Shown here: piece by piece, positions 32,457 to 44,048 of the stretch | How positions within the stretch are numbered: the stretch's first letter is position 1 | How the letters are laid out: every line of letters begins with the position of its first letter | Assembly: GCA_025506515.1 (NCBI GenBank) | Contig: CM046453.1 | Coordinates: 31,559,845 to 31,623,844 of the forward strand | Reading direction: 5' to 3' | DNA length: 64,000 nucleotides | DNA from: Flaveria trinervia | Lineage: Eukaryota; Streptophyta; Magnoliopsida; Asterales; Asteraceae | Made by a program: the position numbers and the translations under genes | The notes under the pieces: model-generated | Seen by the model: only the letters and a program-made list of their open reading frames with translations | The model's database searches: none | What the model was told of the DNA's origin: nothing

Positions 32457-35400
32457 CTACTTCCCGTGTATAAGCCTGTAGGATTCTCTGGTGTATGCTC
32501 TGAGAAACATGATTTGTTCTTCCATGGTCAGGTTCTCGGCTTCACCATCAAACAATCCTTCTCGCCCATACAGCTCTGAGATGTACTTGGCCTGTTTACC
32601 ATTTTTGAGCTCAACTGTTGTAATCTGTCTATATGCAAACTCATCAGGATGAGTCCCTTCAAGTAACAGACTGAGCTCATTTTGTTTGAAGTTCTCAAGC
32701 CTCTTGTAGACTAACCCCTATTAATAATTCTATTCTCTAACATCTTTTGAGGTGGTTGTTTAGTCTCATAGGCCTTCTTGAAGTCTTCGACAATCTCCCA
32801 GGGTGATACTACAAGGGCACTGTGATCTCTACATCTACGATCCTTTTGACTTGGCCCTTGTATCTCGAAGGAATGTCTTTCTTTACAATCGTGTGAGCCA
32901 CCCTAGGATCAGGCCATACTCTCACCTTTTCCTTTTGATATTGAAATGTGTTGGCAAGAGTGTACAACCTCAGAGCTTCTTTCTTCATACTAATAATTGA
33001 TGACGAAGCAGCATAAGTTTTGTCAATGCTTTTCAGCATTTCATCATCATGAAGCTTTTGCTGCTGCTCTTCTTCAATCTTTACTCTCACAGCATCCATC
33101 TGTGAGGTGGGAGTGATGGGCATGGGTTTGGCTTTCGCCAATGTTAGAACTGCAGACAGAGGCAGCCTATCTTCTTCCACATCATCCTCTTCTTCTTCTT
33201 CTTCTAGCCTCAACACCCTTCTCTTCTTCTTCTTAGGTGCATCATCAGCTGTTGTTTAGATGGTAAGGGAGTTGGTTTTAAAGGTTGAGGAAGTTTGGAT
33301 TTGGGCTTTGAGATTGGTTTGGAGATTTGAGGGGTAGGCTGTTTTTGAGTGGGTGAAAGGGAAGGTTGTTCCAGCATTTTGGTTGTGAGTTTAGCTTTTG
33401 TAAGTCTTGCCATTTCAAACCTTTTTCCAGCCCCAGCCTCATCAAGGGCTTCAATGATAATCCCCTTATGGAATTGCTCAGACAGACAGATTCTGGTGGC
33501 TATAGCCAGAATACTGTCTCTGGTCCATGCACGAATCTCCATCAAAGATCTTCCTAAGTATTTGGCAATGAAACGAATCATGATCTCCAATATCTCCTTT
33601 TCCAGTACATCATACCCAACCCATCTAGTTTGAATCTCCTCAACTTCCTACTTCCTCATCTCACTATCTAATGTGGCTGTATCAAAACCTTGCTTGAAGA
33701 ATTGCTCAATGATTTTATCTATGGATCGGCTGTGTGTGTCATCTGCATCTTTTACCAGCTCTTCCAAGGATTTTTCTTCAGTAGTAGGTTGATCATCAGC
33801 ACTTTTCTTTCTTTTGTAGGTGATCAGTTGTTGTTGCTTTTCTTTTTCCAACTCCTGGATTTGCTCTTGTGCCTTCTCATCCTCAGTTCTTTTCCTCTTC
33901 TTTTCTTTCACTGCAGTACTCTCCCCCTTTTTGGATGCATTGGTGGTAGGGGTTTGTACCGCAGAAAGTGTCGTTTGCACAGCATTATCAATCAGTGGTT
34001 GTAGAGTTGAGGAAATCCTCTCATCAATGGCTTATAAACAATGTCATTGATAATAGGAGTGATGAGAGGTATGGATTGTTGGAATACAACAACCATCTGC
34101 TCTAGGGGGTTCTGTCCCGGAGAGATAGTGCCAAAAGCAGAAGCTGGAGGCTCTGTGAAGTGAGAGGGTAAAGTGTTTAGGGAACCTTCAACTCAAGGTG
34201 CCATCTGTGGGTTGGTGCAGGCAGATGGTCTTTGTTCCTTAGAAGTTTTGGCAAGCGCTCTTTGAGTCTGCTCACCTCCTCCTCCAGGATGGCGTTTTGG
34301 GCGATTACATCGTAAAAGAAGCCCAGGTCATCATCAGTAGATACTGAATCACCTAACCTCCTGATAGGATCAGGATGAACATGCACTGAGTGTAGCTCAG
34401 TTGTAGCATGTGCCCCTTTGTCTTGGAACTGGCGACTTTCTGCCTCAGGACTGTGTCCGTCATCAACAGTTGCCTCTGGTAAGGTCTTAGTAATGGTACC
34501 AACTACAATCTGATCATATGCTGACGCTGGAGAAGTGGCAGCCTCACCATAGGTTCCAATCTCCATTGCTACACTAGGAGAAGGAACATTGTAACCCCTA
34601 TGTTGTGGGTTCTCAGCTGCACTTTGGTCCTCCCCCTCAATGGTAGAGGTGTTCCTAGTAGTAATTGGTATCTGGGGAGGGGGTGAGGAGTGCAACTGAG
34701 TCAGCACTTGTGCAACAAGCAATGTAGGACTTTGGGGGGCGGTTGCATGGGGAGATGGGGTAAAAGCAGTGTGCACCTGGGGAGGATGGTGCTCTTCAAT
34801 GGCAATCTCCTCAAGTGAGGAAGATCCCAGATGTGTGGGTACCCCTTGTGTGGTTGCTGCAGGCTCCTTTTGAGAGGAATCCTAAGCGGCTATGGCTGGA
34901 AGAGTCCTTATATCCACTAGGGGGTTATAACCAGTGGATATAGCCTGCGTTTGTGTTGCAGGGGCATCCTCAGGGGACTCATTTCCCTGAGTAGCCTTTT
35001 TGGTTTTCTTTTTAGTGGGTTTGGTGGGGACTTTTGATTTGGAGGTGGTGGCTGGGGGTTCCAGCTGCGTGGGTTTGCGCAGCTTGGCAGCCAGTTTGAG
35101 TGATTGGTCAGAGTTGTGCCGGGAGTATACTTCAGGCAAAACAGCCATAGCAGGGACTCCCAGGCCAACAAGTCCCTCAGCTTGAAGCTGGTTTGTAATT
35201 ATGGCCATTATGAACCGCGGATATAATATCCAACGGTTAGCAGTTTGTTTTTGTGTGCCATATCCTTGAGCTCTGAAAATATTATTTCTGAAAAATTTAA
35301 AGGCTGTTGCTCAAGAATGGAGTACATTACCTGCTGCCACTTTGTAGACATTTGATCCCAAGACGAAGTCTTAGGAGCCAAACAGACATTTACCATGTGA

Positions 35401-35812
35401 AAGATTAGATGTTCAGCATCATGGAATGCTTCTTCAGTATGGTGGAGGCACTAAGGTTTCCCTGATATCCATGGTGGGCAAAGGATAAATCAGTTGTGCC
35501 CTTTGGATATCCAGCAGGAGAAGTGGCATCATCCAGGTGTAGAGTTTGACGAAGTATATCGGGAGTGATGACCACTTCGTGGTTGTTGACGACCGACCGG
35601 AGAGACGCGGTGTTGTTCTCCCCAGTGGTGAGGGTGACGTTCATCCAAAACTGGTTAAGGGATTCGGCATGAAGGATTGGATTGAGAAGAAAGGCCGTTT
35701 TGTAGGGTGACTGGACCATAAGATCAATAGCATTATCGAACTTAGCCCAGAATGGCGATTTGGTGAGGTAAGCTACACAGTTGTGTTGCGGTTTGAGTTG
35801 CATGGACGCCAT
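32457..35812 (-). pseudogene. A2 aORF, frameshifted
   Basis: Starts MASMQLKPQHNCVAYLTKSP at 35812 and ends ESYRLIHGK-stop at 32457. The N-terminal domain (AFLLNP, SLNQFW, YPKGTTDLSF, ASTILKKH) shifts frame at about 35410. FHMVNVCLAPKTSSWDQMS and NFSEIIFSELKDM follow. Later pieces at 34776-34177, 33980-33648, 33590-33210 and 33216-32809 hold the Pro/Ser linker, the coiled coil (AILEEEVSRLKERL), KRKRTEDEKAQE, SRSIDKIIEQFF, RDSILAIATRICLS, a basic/acidic patch RLEEEEEEDD and FQYQKEKVRVWPDPR. At least six interruptions occur. Same order as A1 and A4. Confidence 0.8.
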
Positions 35813-35819
35813 TTAGGAG

Positions 35820-36559
35820 AGAGAAGTTTTGGAGAGATGAATGTTAGGTTTGAAGAAGATAAAGCTCTGAAGGATTAGGTTAGGGATATTATAGGGTACG
35901 GGTTAGAAAACGACTGAAGGATTGGTGTTAGTCATCAGTAGTTTTAAACGACTGTTGACATGGTATTACCCTTTCAGACGTTGAAACAGCTGAAGTCGTG
36001 GTTTTAGGCATCAGTAGTTAGAAAACGACTGAAAGCCATGGTGTTGACTTGAGATGATGAAACAACTGAGGACTTGGTGTTTGTCATCAGTAGTTGTGAA
36101 AACTACTGAAGACAGTGGTTTTGTCATCAGTGTTGTAAACAACTGAAGACTTGGTGTTAGTCATCAGTAGTTATAAAACTACTGAAGACATGGTTTTGCT
36201 TCAGTTGTTTAGAATGAAATAGCGTTGTAGAAACAACTGAAGAGAAAGTTCTCTTCAGTAGTTTTCGTCAATTCATAGCCTTTCAGCTGTTTCATACTGT
36301 CCTCAACACTTACTCATCAGACTTTGCATCTGCTTTTCAGGTGTTTCATAGGACGTCAGTACTTATCTCTGTGTACTGATTTCAGTAGTTGTAACTACAT
36401 CAGTAGTTTGGAACAGATAAAGTACTTCAGTACTTGTGAGGCATTTAGCCGTCAGTAGTTATAAAACTACTGAAGGTGAAAGGACTCATCAGTACTTATA
36501 TGTGACATGGTTACCAATGAGCACCAGTAATTATTACTGAAATCATCAGTAGTTGTCAC
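35820..36559 (-). repeat. Hairpin-repeat spacer of A2
   Basis: Counterpart of 13906-14577. CAGTAGTT...AACTACTG and CAGTTGTT/AACAACTG hairpins recur, for example at about 36090-36190. No coding frame. Confidence 0.85.
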
Positions 36560-38380
36560 TTATTCTAGCTGCAGCATACCAAGCCTTAACACAAGGTTTT
36601 GGAAAGTAGAACTATCCAAAGGCTTAGTAAAAATATCTGCAAGCTCATCAGCACTAGGCACAAACTTAGGATCAATCAGACCTTTTTCAAAGCAATCCCG
36701 AATAAAATTATGTCTGATCTCTAAATGTTTGGTCCTAGAGTGCTGGACAGGATTTTTGACAATACACAGAGCTGAAGCACTATCCATTAATAATGGAGTC
36801 TTAGTCTCTGTAATGCCATAATCCAGAAGTTGGTTCTGAAGCCAGAGTACCTGAGAAGTACAACTTGCAGCAGCAATGTACTCGGCCTCAGCAGTTGATG
36901 TAGCAACAGATGTTTGTTTCTTACTCTGCCAAGAAATCAAACAGTTGCCTAGGAATTGACACCCACTAGAAGTTGACTTTCTAGTTAACTTGCACCCTGC
37001 ATAGTCACTATCTGAAAAAGCAACTAATTTGCAAGAGTGTCCAGTGGAATACCATAAACCCAGAGATTGTGTACCTTGCAAATATCTAAAGATTCTCTTG
37101 ACTGCAATCAAATGAGACTCTTTAGGAGCAGCCTGAAATCTAGCACAAACACATGTAGCAAACATAATATCTGGTCTAGAAGCTGTTAAATACATCAAGG
37201 ACCCAATCATACATCTGTAAAGTGTTTCATCAATAGCTTTACCTTTCTGATCAGCATCCAGTTGTGTGGTGTTGCACATGGGAGTAGAACAGGGCTTAAA
37301 GTTTTGTAAATCAAACTTATTCAAAAGATCTTTTGTATATTTTGATTGATGAATAAAGGTTCCATCAGCCTTTTGTTTAATTTGCAAGCCTAGAAAGAAC
37401 TGTAATTCTCCCATTGCACTCATTTCAAACCTCTTTTTCATTAATGTTGTAAAATCATCACACAACTGGGGATCAGAGGATGCAAAAATGATATCATCAA
37501 CATAAATCTGAACAAGTAGCTTATGCTGATCCAGCTTCTTAATAAACAAAGTTTTATCAATGGAGCCTCTGGTGAAATTATTCTTAAGAAGAAAAGTAGA
37601 AAGTGTCTCATACCAGGCTCTAGGAGCTTGTTTCAACCCATAAAGAGCCTTATCAAGTTTATACACCCATTCAGGATGTTTATTATCCTCAAAGCCTGGT
37701 GGTTGACACACATAAACTTCTTCCTTTATTTTACCATATAAAAATGCACTTTTGACATCCATTTGAAAAACTTTAAGATTGTGGAATGTAGCATAGGCTA
37801 AAAACAATCTGATTGCCTCTAGTCTGGCTACAGGGGCAAAGGTTTCATCATAGTTAATACCTTCTTCTTGTGAAAACCCCTGTACAACCAGTCTAGCCTT
37901 GTTCTTAACAATAAGCCCATTTTCATCAGTTTTATTCCTAAACACCCATTTAGTGCCTATTGCACACTTACCTGGGGGAAGAGGAACCAGTTCCCACACT
38001 TGCTGTTTCTTGAACTGAAGTAGCTCAAGCTGCATAGCTTCAACCCATCCATTGTCTCTCAAAGCAACATGGTAGTTCTTTGGCTCTAGCTGACTGATGA
38101 AGAGAGCATAGAAGCAGAAGTTAGACAATTGACTTCTTGTTGAAACACCAGCATTGATATCACCAATAATATGAGACATGGGGTGATTCTTCAGTTCTTG
38201 ATAAACAATGAGATCTGTGCAAGTGTTTGTAGAACCTTCAGCAGCAGCAGATGTTGATGCAGACTCTTGAAACCAAGAATTAGATGGTAACTCAAAAGAT
38301 GTAGAGGAAACAGAGATCTCATCAGCATTTGTTGTGGATGGAACTGCTGAAGCTACAGGAACATCAAATTTAGCAGACAC
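36560..38380 (-). CDS. A2 reverse transcriptase/RNase H, open over 606 codons
   Basis: The longest intact polymerase reading in the window. N-terminal linker, then AIGTKWVFRNKTDENGLIVK, ETFAPVARLEAIR, FQMDVKSAFLYGKIKEEVYV, LYGLKQAPRAWYETLS, catalytic VQIYVDDIIFASSD, FFLGLQIKQKADGTFIHQSK, LMYLTASRPDIMFA, then RNase H with FSDSDYAGCKLTRKSTSSG, ATSTAEAEYIAAAS and MDSASALCIVKNP, ending DIFTKPLDSSTFQNL. Both catalytic aspartates of YVDD and the RNase H acidic residues are present. It is part of a pol polyprotein whose upstream integrase is frameshifted, so it would not be made from the full-length reading. Confidence 0.9.
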   Translation of the reverse strand: MSAKFDVPVASAVPSTTNADEISVSSTSFELPSNSWFQESASTSAAAEGSTNTCTDLIVYQELKNHPMSHIIGDINAGVSTRSQLSNFCFYALFISQLEPKNYHVALRDNGWVEAMQLELLQFKKQQVWELVPLPPGKCAIGTKWVFRNKTDENGLIVKNKARLVVQGFSQEEGINYDETFAPVARLEAIRLFLAYATFHNLKVFQMDVKSAFLYGKIKEEVYVCQPPGFEDNKHPEWVYKLDKALYGLKQAPRAWYETLSTFLLKNNFTRGSIDKTLFIKKLDQHKLLVQIYVDDIIFASSDPQLCDDFTTLMKKRFEMSAMGELQFFLGLQIKQKADGTFIHQSKYTKDLLNKFDLQNFKPCSTPMCNTTQLDADQKGKAIDETLYRCMIGSLMYLTASRPDIMFATCVCARFQAAPKESHLIAVKRIFRYLQGTQSLGLWYSTGHSCKLVAFSDSDYAGCKLTRKSTSSGCQFLGNCLISWQSKKQTSVATSTAEAEYIAAASCTSQVLWLQNQLLDYGITETKTPLLMDSASALCIVKNPVQHSRTKHLEIRHNFIRDCFEKGLIDPKFVPSADELADIFTKPLDSSTFQNLVLRLGMLQLE

Positions 38381-39519
38381 AGGCAGTTGGTCGCTAAACT
38401 TGAATAGGTGAGTATTGATATTATCATCATCATCATCAATACCACCAGGTGGAAGACATGCTGCAGAAGATGATTATCCACAGGATCTGCAACAGCTGGA
38501 GGTTGATAAGGAACATATTGCAGTATGTCCAAATCAAACAACTCCACAGGGTTTTGTGGAATCTTGTCCAAAGGAGATTCATTAAACTTCACATGCAAAG
38601 TCTCTTCAACTATCTTTGTTCTGCAGTTGAAGACTCCGTATGCCTTGCAAGTAGATGAATAACCAACAAAATACCCTGCATCCACCTTAGGATCAAATTT
38701 ATGGAGTTGATCCTTTGTGTTGAGAATAAAACAGGGACACCCAAATGCTTTGAAAAATGAAATTAGAGGAGCCAAGTGATGGAGAACTTCATATGGAGTC
38801 TTCATCAACCTCTGATTTACTAAGACTCTATTCTGCACATAGCAAGTGTGTTAACAGCTTCAGCCCAAAAGGTCAGTGGCAAACCAGAGTCAGCCAGCAT
38901 GGACCTTGCAGCTTCAATTAGGGTCCTGTTCTTTCTCTCCACTACTCCATTTGTTCTGGAGTCCTTGGTATGCTAAACTGCCTTTTGATTCCCTTTGAAA
39001 GATAGAAGTCATCAAGTGTATGGTTTCTGAATTCAGTTCCATTGTCACTCCTAATACACTTGACTGGAAGGGAATACTGCTTCTCAATATACAACACAAA
39101 GTGAATAATCTTTGAGCAACCTCATCCTTTGAATGTAGGAAGAAAGTCCATACAAATCTGGAGTAATCATCCACAATTACCAGACAGTATTTCTTCTTTG
39201 CCATGCTCATCACTCTCACAGGACCAAATAGATCCATATGCAGTAATTGCAAGCAGGCAGTGGACTTAGGCTCTTCAATAGGATGGAATGAGACTTTGTG
39301 CTGTTTTCCTTTTAAACAAGCAGTGCAGGTTTCATCACAGTCGAACTCCTTTATTGGTAAGCCTCTGACTAAACTATTGTGGATTAACTGATTCATATTT
39401 TTGAAATTAACATGACCCAGCCTTCTGTGCCACAGTTTAGATTCTTGAGAAGAGGCTTTGAAAAATAGGCAAGGATTGCCTCTGAGATCTATTTTCTTGG
39501 AAAGATCTAAGGCATACAC
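38381..39519 (-). pseudogene. A2 integrase, frameshifted
   Basis: HHCC block ESKLWHRRLGHVNFKNMNQL and CTACLKGKQHKVSFHP. The core LLHMDLFGPVRVMSMAKKK and VDDYSRFVWTFF are in frame to about 39130. After that the frame is lost, and the second acidic block (RSDNGTEF) and the ERKN block are read in other frames. From 38838 the C-terminal part runs FGCPCFILNTKDQLHKFDPK, VDAGYFVGYSSTCKAYGVFN. A (GAT)n run near 38410-38440 causes a shift into the RT linker. Confidence 0.85.
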
Positions 39520-39988
39520 TCTTCCTGTCCTGGTTGGCTCTCAGGAGAGTGTGATCATCCAACACCTTATCAATCAAATGCAGAACTTTGGATGACAGAA
39601 TCCTATAGTTCTGACTGGTGAAAAGAGCAACATGGCCTTTATCACACATTTGACTGACACTCAAGAGATTATACTTGATATTTTCCATATGATTAACATC
39701 ATCAAACTTGATTTCTCCATTGGAGACAAAGCCATTTCCAATGATGTAACCCCTAGCATCATTGCCAAAAGAAACAAAGCCCTTCTTTCCTTGAGAGTAG
39801 TCATGAAGAAGAGAGTTGTTCCCAGTCATGTGCATAGATCCCCCACTGTCTATATACCAGATGCTACTTTGGCATGTTGGAGAACCCTTCAATAATAAAC
39901 GATCAGTTAGTTTTGGAGACTCAAACCTTTTTGGTTTTGGGCCTGGTCTCATCAACAGATGGTAAACTAACAGGTTTATTGGAAACAA
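39520..39988 (-). CDS. A2 protease region of pol (open piece)
   Basis: Open from 39988 and continuing to 39437. WYIDSGGSMHMTGNNSLLHD holds the active-site DSG. Then GFVSFGNDARGYIIGNGFVS and NIKYNLLSVSQMCDKGHVAL. The frame is +1 relative to the end of gag (39921), and the two overlap by about 68 nt. The shift near 39500 into the integrase frame means the polyprotein is not continuous. Confidence 0.8.
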
Positions 39989-40591
39989 CAGCCTGAGAGG
40001 AAGAAGATGGTGAAGAAGAGGAATCCTTTGGCTTGGATCTCCTTTTTTGTGGTTTCAACATAGGAGCATCTAATTGGTTAACTCTTCCCAATAGATGTTG
40101 AACCATCATAACCAGCTGTGTTTGATTTTGTGATAAAGCTTTCAGCTCATCAGACACATTGCCAGTGGAGTTTGATAAGTTCCTATGTTGCACCTTCTTC
40201 TTCTGAGCACTCTCAGCTGTCACCTGTTTAACCTCTTCCTTTTTGGATTTCCTTGAGGACTTAAGGGTTACAGGATTTGATGTTGCTGATACAAATGTGG
40301 TCTCAAACTCAGTTTTCATTTTACCATTTTCTCTTTAATTTCTTCTTTATGTTTGAGTTTGGAACCTCTTTTGTACCAACAATCATCTGTAAGATGATTG
40401 AACAAACCACATACTTCACATGGTTTCTTCTTCATCTTAGGTTGATCATCAACTAAAGAGGGTGAAGCAACTGAAGACTTGCTGTTCAGTGCTTTGGAAG
40501 CATTGTTTGCTTTCTTGACTACCTCTTTAGTAGTCTTCAAACTCTTTCTACTGACAGTTTTCTTCTTTTCAGTACTGGCAGTAGTTGGAGT
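39921..40591 (-). pseudogene. A2 gag, C-terminal part (second knuckle)
   Basis: Follows the C1 insertion. PTTASTEKKKTVSRKSLKTT, then CEVCGLFNHLTDDCWYKRGS (CX2CX4HX4C), a frameshift at about 40317, and DELKALSQNQTQLVMMVQHL. The end RPKTKKV-stop is a TGA where A1 has Trp (VWVSKPN). Confidence 0.8.
40587..40591. repeat. Target site duplication of C1, left copy (GGAGT)
   Basis: GGAGT precedes TGTCGGG and recurs at 48796-48800. Confidence 0.9.
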
Positions 40592-41585
40592 TGTCGGGTT
40601 TAATAGAACACAAAACATAGTTTAACCTTTTATACTTTCAGAAAACGCAGCGGATGTTAAGGATTATAACATGTTTATAATCAAAAAAAAAACGTGTTCT
40701 ATAAGCTGTTTTAAGATGGAAAACGAAAACCCAAACCAATAGGATCTTTGATATGTGAATGAACAAGCTATAGCAAATCTAAAACAACATAAAATCACAG
40801 CTTCAATGAGCTGTGATAACTACCTTTTTCAGTAGCAAAACGACCAAGGAAGATAGTGTTTGGATGCTCAAATCGTGGCCAAGACTTCAAGGAAGAAGAC
40901 CTCAAGTGTGTTTACCCCAAGCTCTTCGCAAGACACCTTCTTGTTAGGAAGAACACCACCAAATTTCAACACGAAATCGATCTCCAAGATCTTCAAATCT
41001 GCTGCCCAGTTCCGAAACTTGAGAGAGAGAGAGAGGAGAGAGCTTTTGTGTTTTGCATGTCTTGGAAGAGTGTGTTTTAATTGAGTGTATTGCTAGTAAT
41101 GTATGTGTGTTTTCAAGACACATTTGGTCCTATCAAATTAAAAGGGGCGGCCAAAACAAAACAAGTTTGAAAAGGTTCCCCTTTTTTTTTTAATTTTGTA
41201 ACACATAACATGTTGTCACTAGACATATGTCACACAATAAAAGGTTACTCCCTAGACATTATTTATAAGTGTGACATATGTGCTCTTTAATTAAAGATTT
41301 AATTAAAGTACACTCATGTGTTATTAGTGTTATTTAAACCCCTTTTAAATGACAAGAATAACAATAAGCACATCAACAAATTATCCTTATAATTTGTTCC
41401 ATCTCTTATGCAATTTATTTAGAAAACCTATTTTCTAAATTGGTGTAAATATTTAATTGCATGATCATATCATCAATTAAACATAAATTGGTGTTTGCTA
41501 AGCTTGTTATTGGGTATAACCCGACTTGGATCATAACGTATTAACCACATCCATTCTAAGTGTCTTGGGCACACAGAATCCTTCA
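40592..41585 (-). repeat. C1 3' LTR (994 bp)
   Basis: Plus strand TGTCGGGTTTAATAG...AATCCTTCA. A (GA)n run lies at about 41020-41040. Duplicated small frames at 40856-41084 recur at 48060-48288 only because the LTR is repeated. Confidence 0.95.
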
Positions 41586-41597
41586 ATCTCCCACTTG
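41586..41597 (-). promoter_or_regulatory. Polypurine tract of C1
   Basis: CAAGTGGGAGAT on the minus strand next to LTR start TGAAGGATTC. Confidence 0.75.
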
Positions 41598-42360
41598 CCC
41601 AAGATTCATAGAAGATTGATGCAAGCAGTAAATACCGCCTAACAACGGTTTACTACCCTTAATACGCATGACTTATAGCCATTCAATAACATCATCCCTT
41701 TCAAGTGCCCTACTTGAAAAGATTTAGGTGAATTAATCATTTATCCTTTTGTTACAGATGTCATGTTAAATCCAAGGACACAGAATGATCATCCTTGTTG
41801 ATTTAACTTAATCAGGCCTTAGACATCTAACTCTCAACGAATAAGAGGAACAAATTCCATCTTGACTACATACGTTTCTCACAAACACCTCGTGTTATAC
41901 CTGAACATATCCTTATGTACTGTCCACTATTTCAGGACAGTGAAGAATAGGCTCAAGGTGTAATACTTGGTGAATATCAAAACCCAATATATATCTCAGG
42001 TCGGAGGATACCAAATGATATTCGCCTTTATTCAAAATTACTTATGATCAATCAATAAGATTCCATGTAGTAAAATTTGAGATGCGGGTTAGTCCAATAT
42101 TTGTATCCCACAAATATCTATGAACCTTGGTAGCAATCCATTGCTCTATATTTATCCTTATGAATATCAACCAATCCAAGTTCATAATAGTCTTACCTTC
42201 AAACTTGTTCCCACAAGTGTGAACGACTATGGACATTTAGAGTAAACATTTTACTCATGGATTAAACATGCTAAATTGGAATATTATTTGAAACATTATA
42301 ACCAAATAATTTTATTCAAATAATAGAAAGTTCCACATATCCAAATACAAAATTTATAGA
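41598..42360 (-). other. C1 3' untranslated region
   Basis: No coding capacity. Lies between the RNase H stop and the polypurine tract. I see no motif here. Confidence 0.7.
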
Positions 42361-44048
42361 TCAAATCCAATCACTAGAATATCGAAGTCCCATGGCACAA
42401 GTATGACATTCATGCTTTGCCTTTTCAAGGAGCTTCGTGAGAGGATCCGCAACGTTTTGATCCGTGTGAACTTTGCGAATACATATCTTTCCTTTTTCAA
42501 CTTCATCTCGTATGTAGTTGAATCTCCGCTCAATATGCCTAGTCTTTTGATGAGCACGGGGTTCCTTGATTTGTGCAATCGCACCCTCGTTATCACAAAA
42601 GATCTCTAGGGGGTCCTGAATGGAGGGGACAACCCCTAGATCGGCAATGAATTTCTTTACCATGCAGCTTCTTGAGCTGCCAATGAGGCGGCGACATATT
42701 CTGATTCTGTAGTTGATAGAGCCACCACATCCTGCTTGGAGCTCTTCCAAGAGACAGCTCCTCCATTCAGAATGAAAATGTATCCCGATTGTGATCGTGA
42801 ATCGTCACGATCGGTTTGGAAACTTGCATCCGTGTAACCTTTTACAACGAGTTCCTCGTCACCAGATCCATAGATCAGGAACATATCTCTTGTCCTCCTT
42901 AGGTACTTAAGTATGTTCTTAACAGCCATCCAATGACTGTTTCCAGGATTCTGCTGGTAACGGCTTGTCATGCTTAAGGCGCATGATACGTCCGGTCGAG
43001 TGCATATCATTGCATACATGATGGATCCCATAGCAGATGCGTATGGGATTGCCTTCATTTTATCTTGCTCTTCCTTTGAGCTTGGACATTGAGCCGTACT
43101 CAATATTGTTCCTCTTTGAATAGGTACGGTACCTTTCTTAGAATTCTCCATCTTGAACCTTTTCAAGATTTTATCAATATATGCACTTTGATTCAAACCA
43201 ATCAACCGCCTTGATCTATCCCTATAGATCTTTATTCCCAGAATATAGGCGGCTTCACCAAGATCCTTAATGGAAAAACAACTTCCAAGCCAGGTTTTTA
43301 CACCTTCCAAGGTTGGAATGTCATTTCCAAATAGTAGTATGTCATCAACATACAATACTAGGAAAGTTATTGTGCTCCCACTAGCCTTCTTATACACACA
43401 AGCCTCATCAGCGTTTTTGATGAAACCAAATTTCTTTACTTCCTCATCAAAACGGTGATTCCAGCTTCTCGATGCTTGTTTTAATCCATAGATTGATTTC
43501 TTTAACTTGCATACTTTATTAGGATGTATTGGATCGACAAAACCTTCAGGCTGAACCATATAGACATCTTCCTCAAGATATCCATTTAGGAAAGCGGTTT
43601 TGACATCCATTTGCCAAATCTCATAATCATAATGAGCAGCTATGGCAAACAATATCCTTATAGACTTTAGCATCGCAACAGGTGAGAAGGTTTCATCATA
43701 ATCAACCCCTTGAGTTTGAGTGAAACCTTTTGCTACAAGTCTAGCTTTATAAGTATCCAAGTTTCCATGCATATCGGTTTTCTTCTTGAAAACCCACTTA
43801 CTTCCAACTATCTTGGAGTTAAGAGGTGGTACAACCAAGTCCCATACTTGATTGTCATACATGGATTGCATCTCAACGTTCATGGCTTCTAGCCATTTGT
43901 CACAATCCGAATTGGACATTGCATTATGGTATGTGGTTGGTTCATCAGAATCTACCACATAGCATCCATCCATAAAAAATCCATATCTTTCAGGTGGATT
44001 ACTAGTTCTACCACTTCTGCGAACGTGTTGTGTGTATTGATCAACCAC
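42361..44048 (-). pseudogene. C1 reverse transcriptase/RNase H, one frame break
   Basis: 463 open codons from 44048: SKWVFKKKTDMHGNLDTYKA, ETFSPVAMLKSIRILFAIAA, WQMDVKTAFLNGYLEEDVYM, YGLKQASRSWNHRFDEEVKK, catalytic VLYVDDILLFGND, GEAAYILGIKIYRDRSRRLI, ICTRPDVSCALSM, then RNase H YTDASFQTDRDDSRSQSGYI and ALSTTESEYVAAS. After EAAW a one- or two-base loss near 42660 moves the C-terminus (FCDNEGAIAQIKEPRAHQKT, HTDQNVADPLTKLL) to another frame ending at 42361. All catalytic residues are present. The element class matches those annotated as TNT 1-94-like Pol. Confidence 0.9.

Noticed and set aside
33690..34050. Plus-strand open frames opposite the A2 aORF, rich in Leu and Phe (membrane-like)
   Set aside because: They are the complement of the Lys/Glu-rich aORF coding sequence; the hydrophobic look is a by-product.
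40856..41084. Two overlapping open frames of 74 codons, repeated at 48060-48288
   Set aside because: They lie in the C1 LTRs and are duplicated only because LTRs are. No domain, and one frame shadows the other.
42048..42236. Minus-strand open frame of 62 codons in the C1 3' region
   Set aside because: Short, no recognisable domain, lies in the untranslated region between RNase H and polypurine tract.
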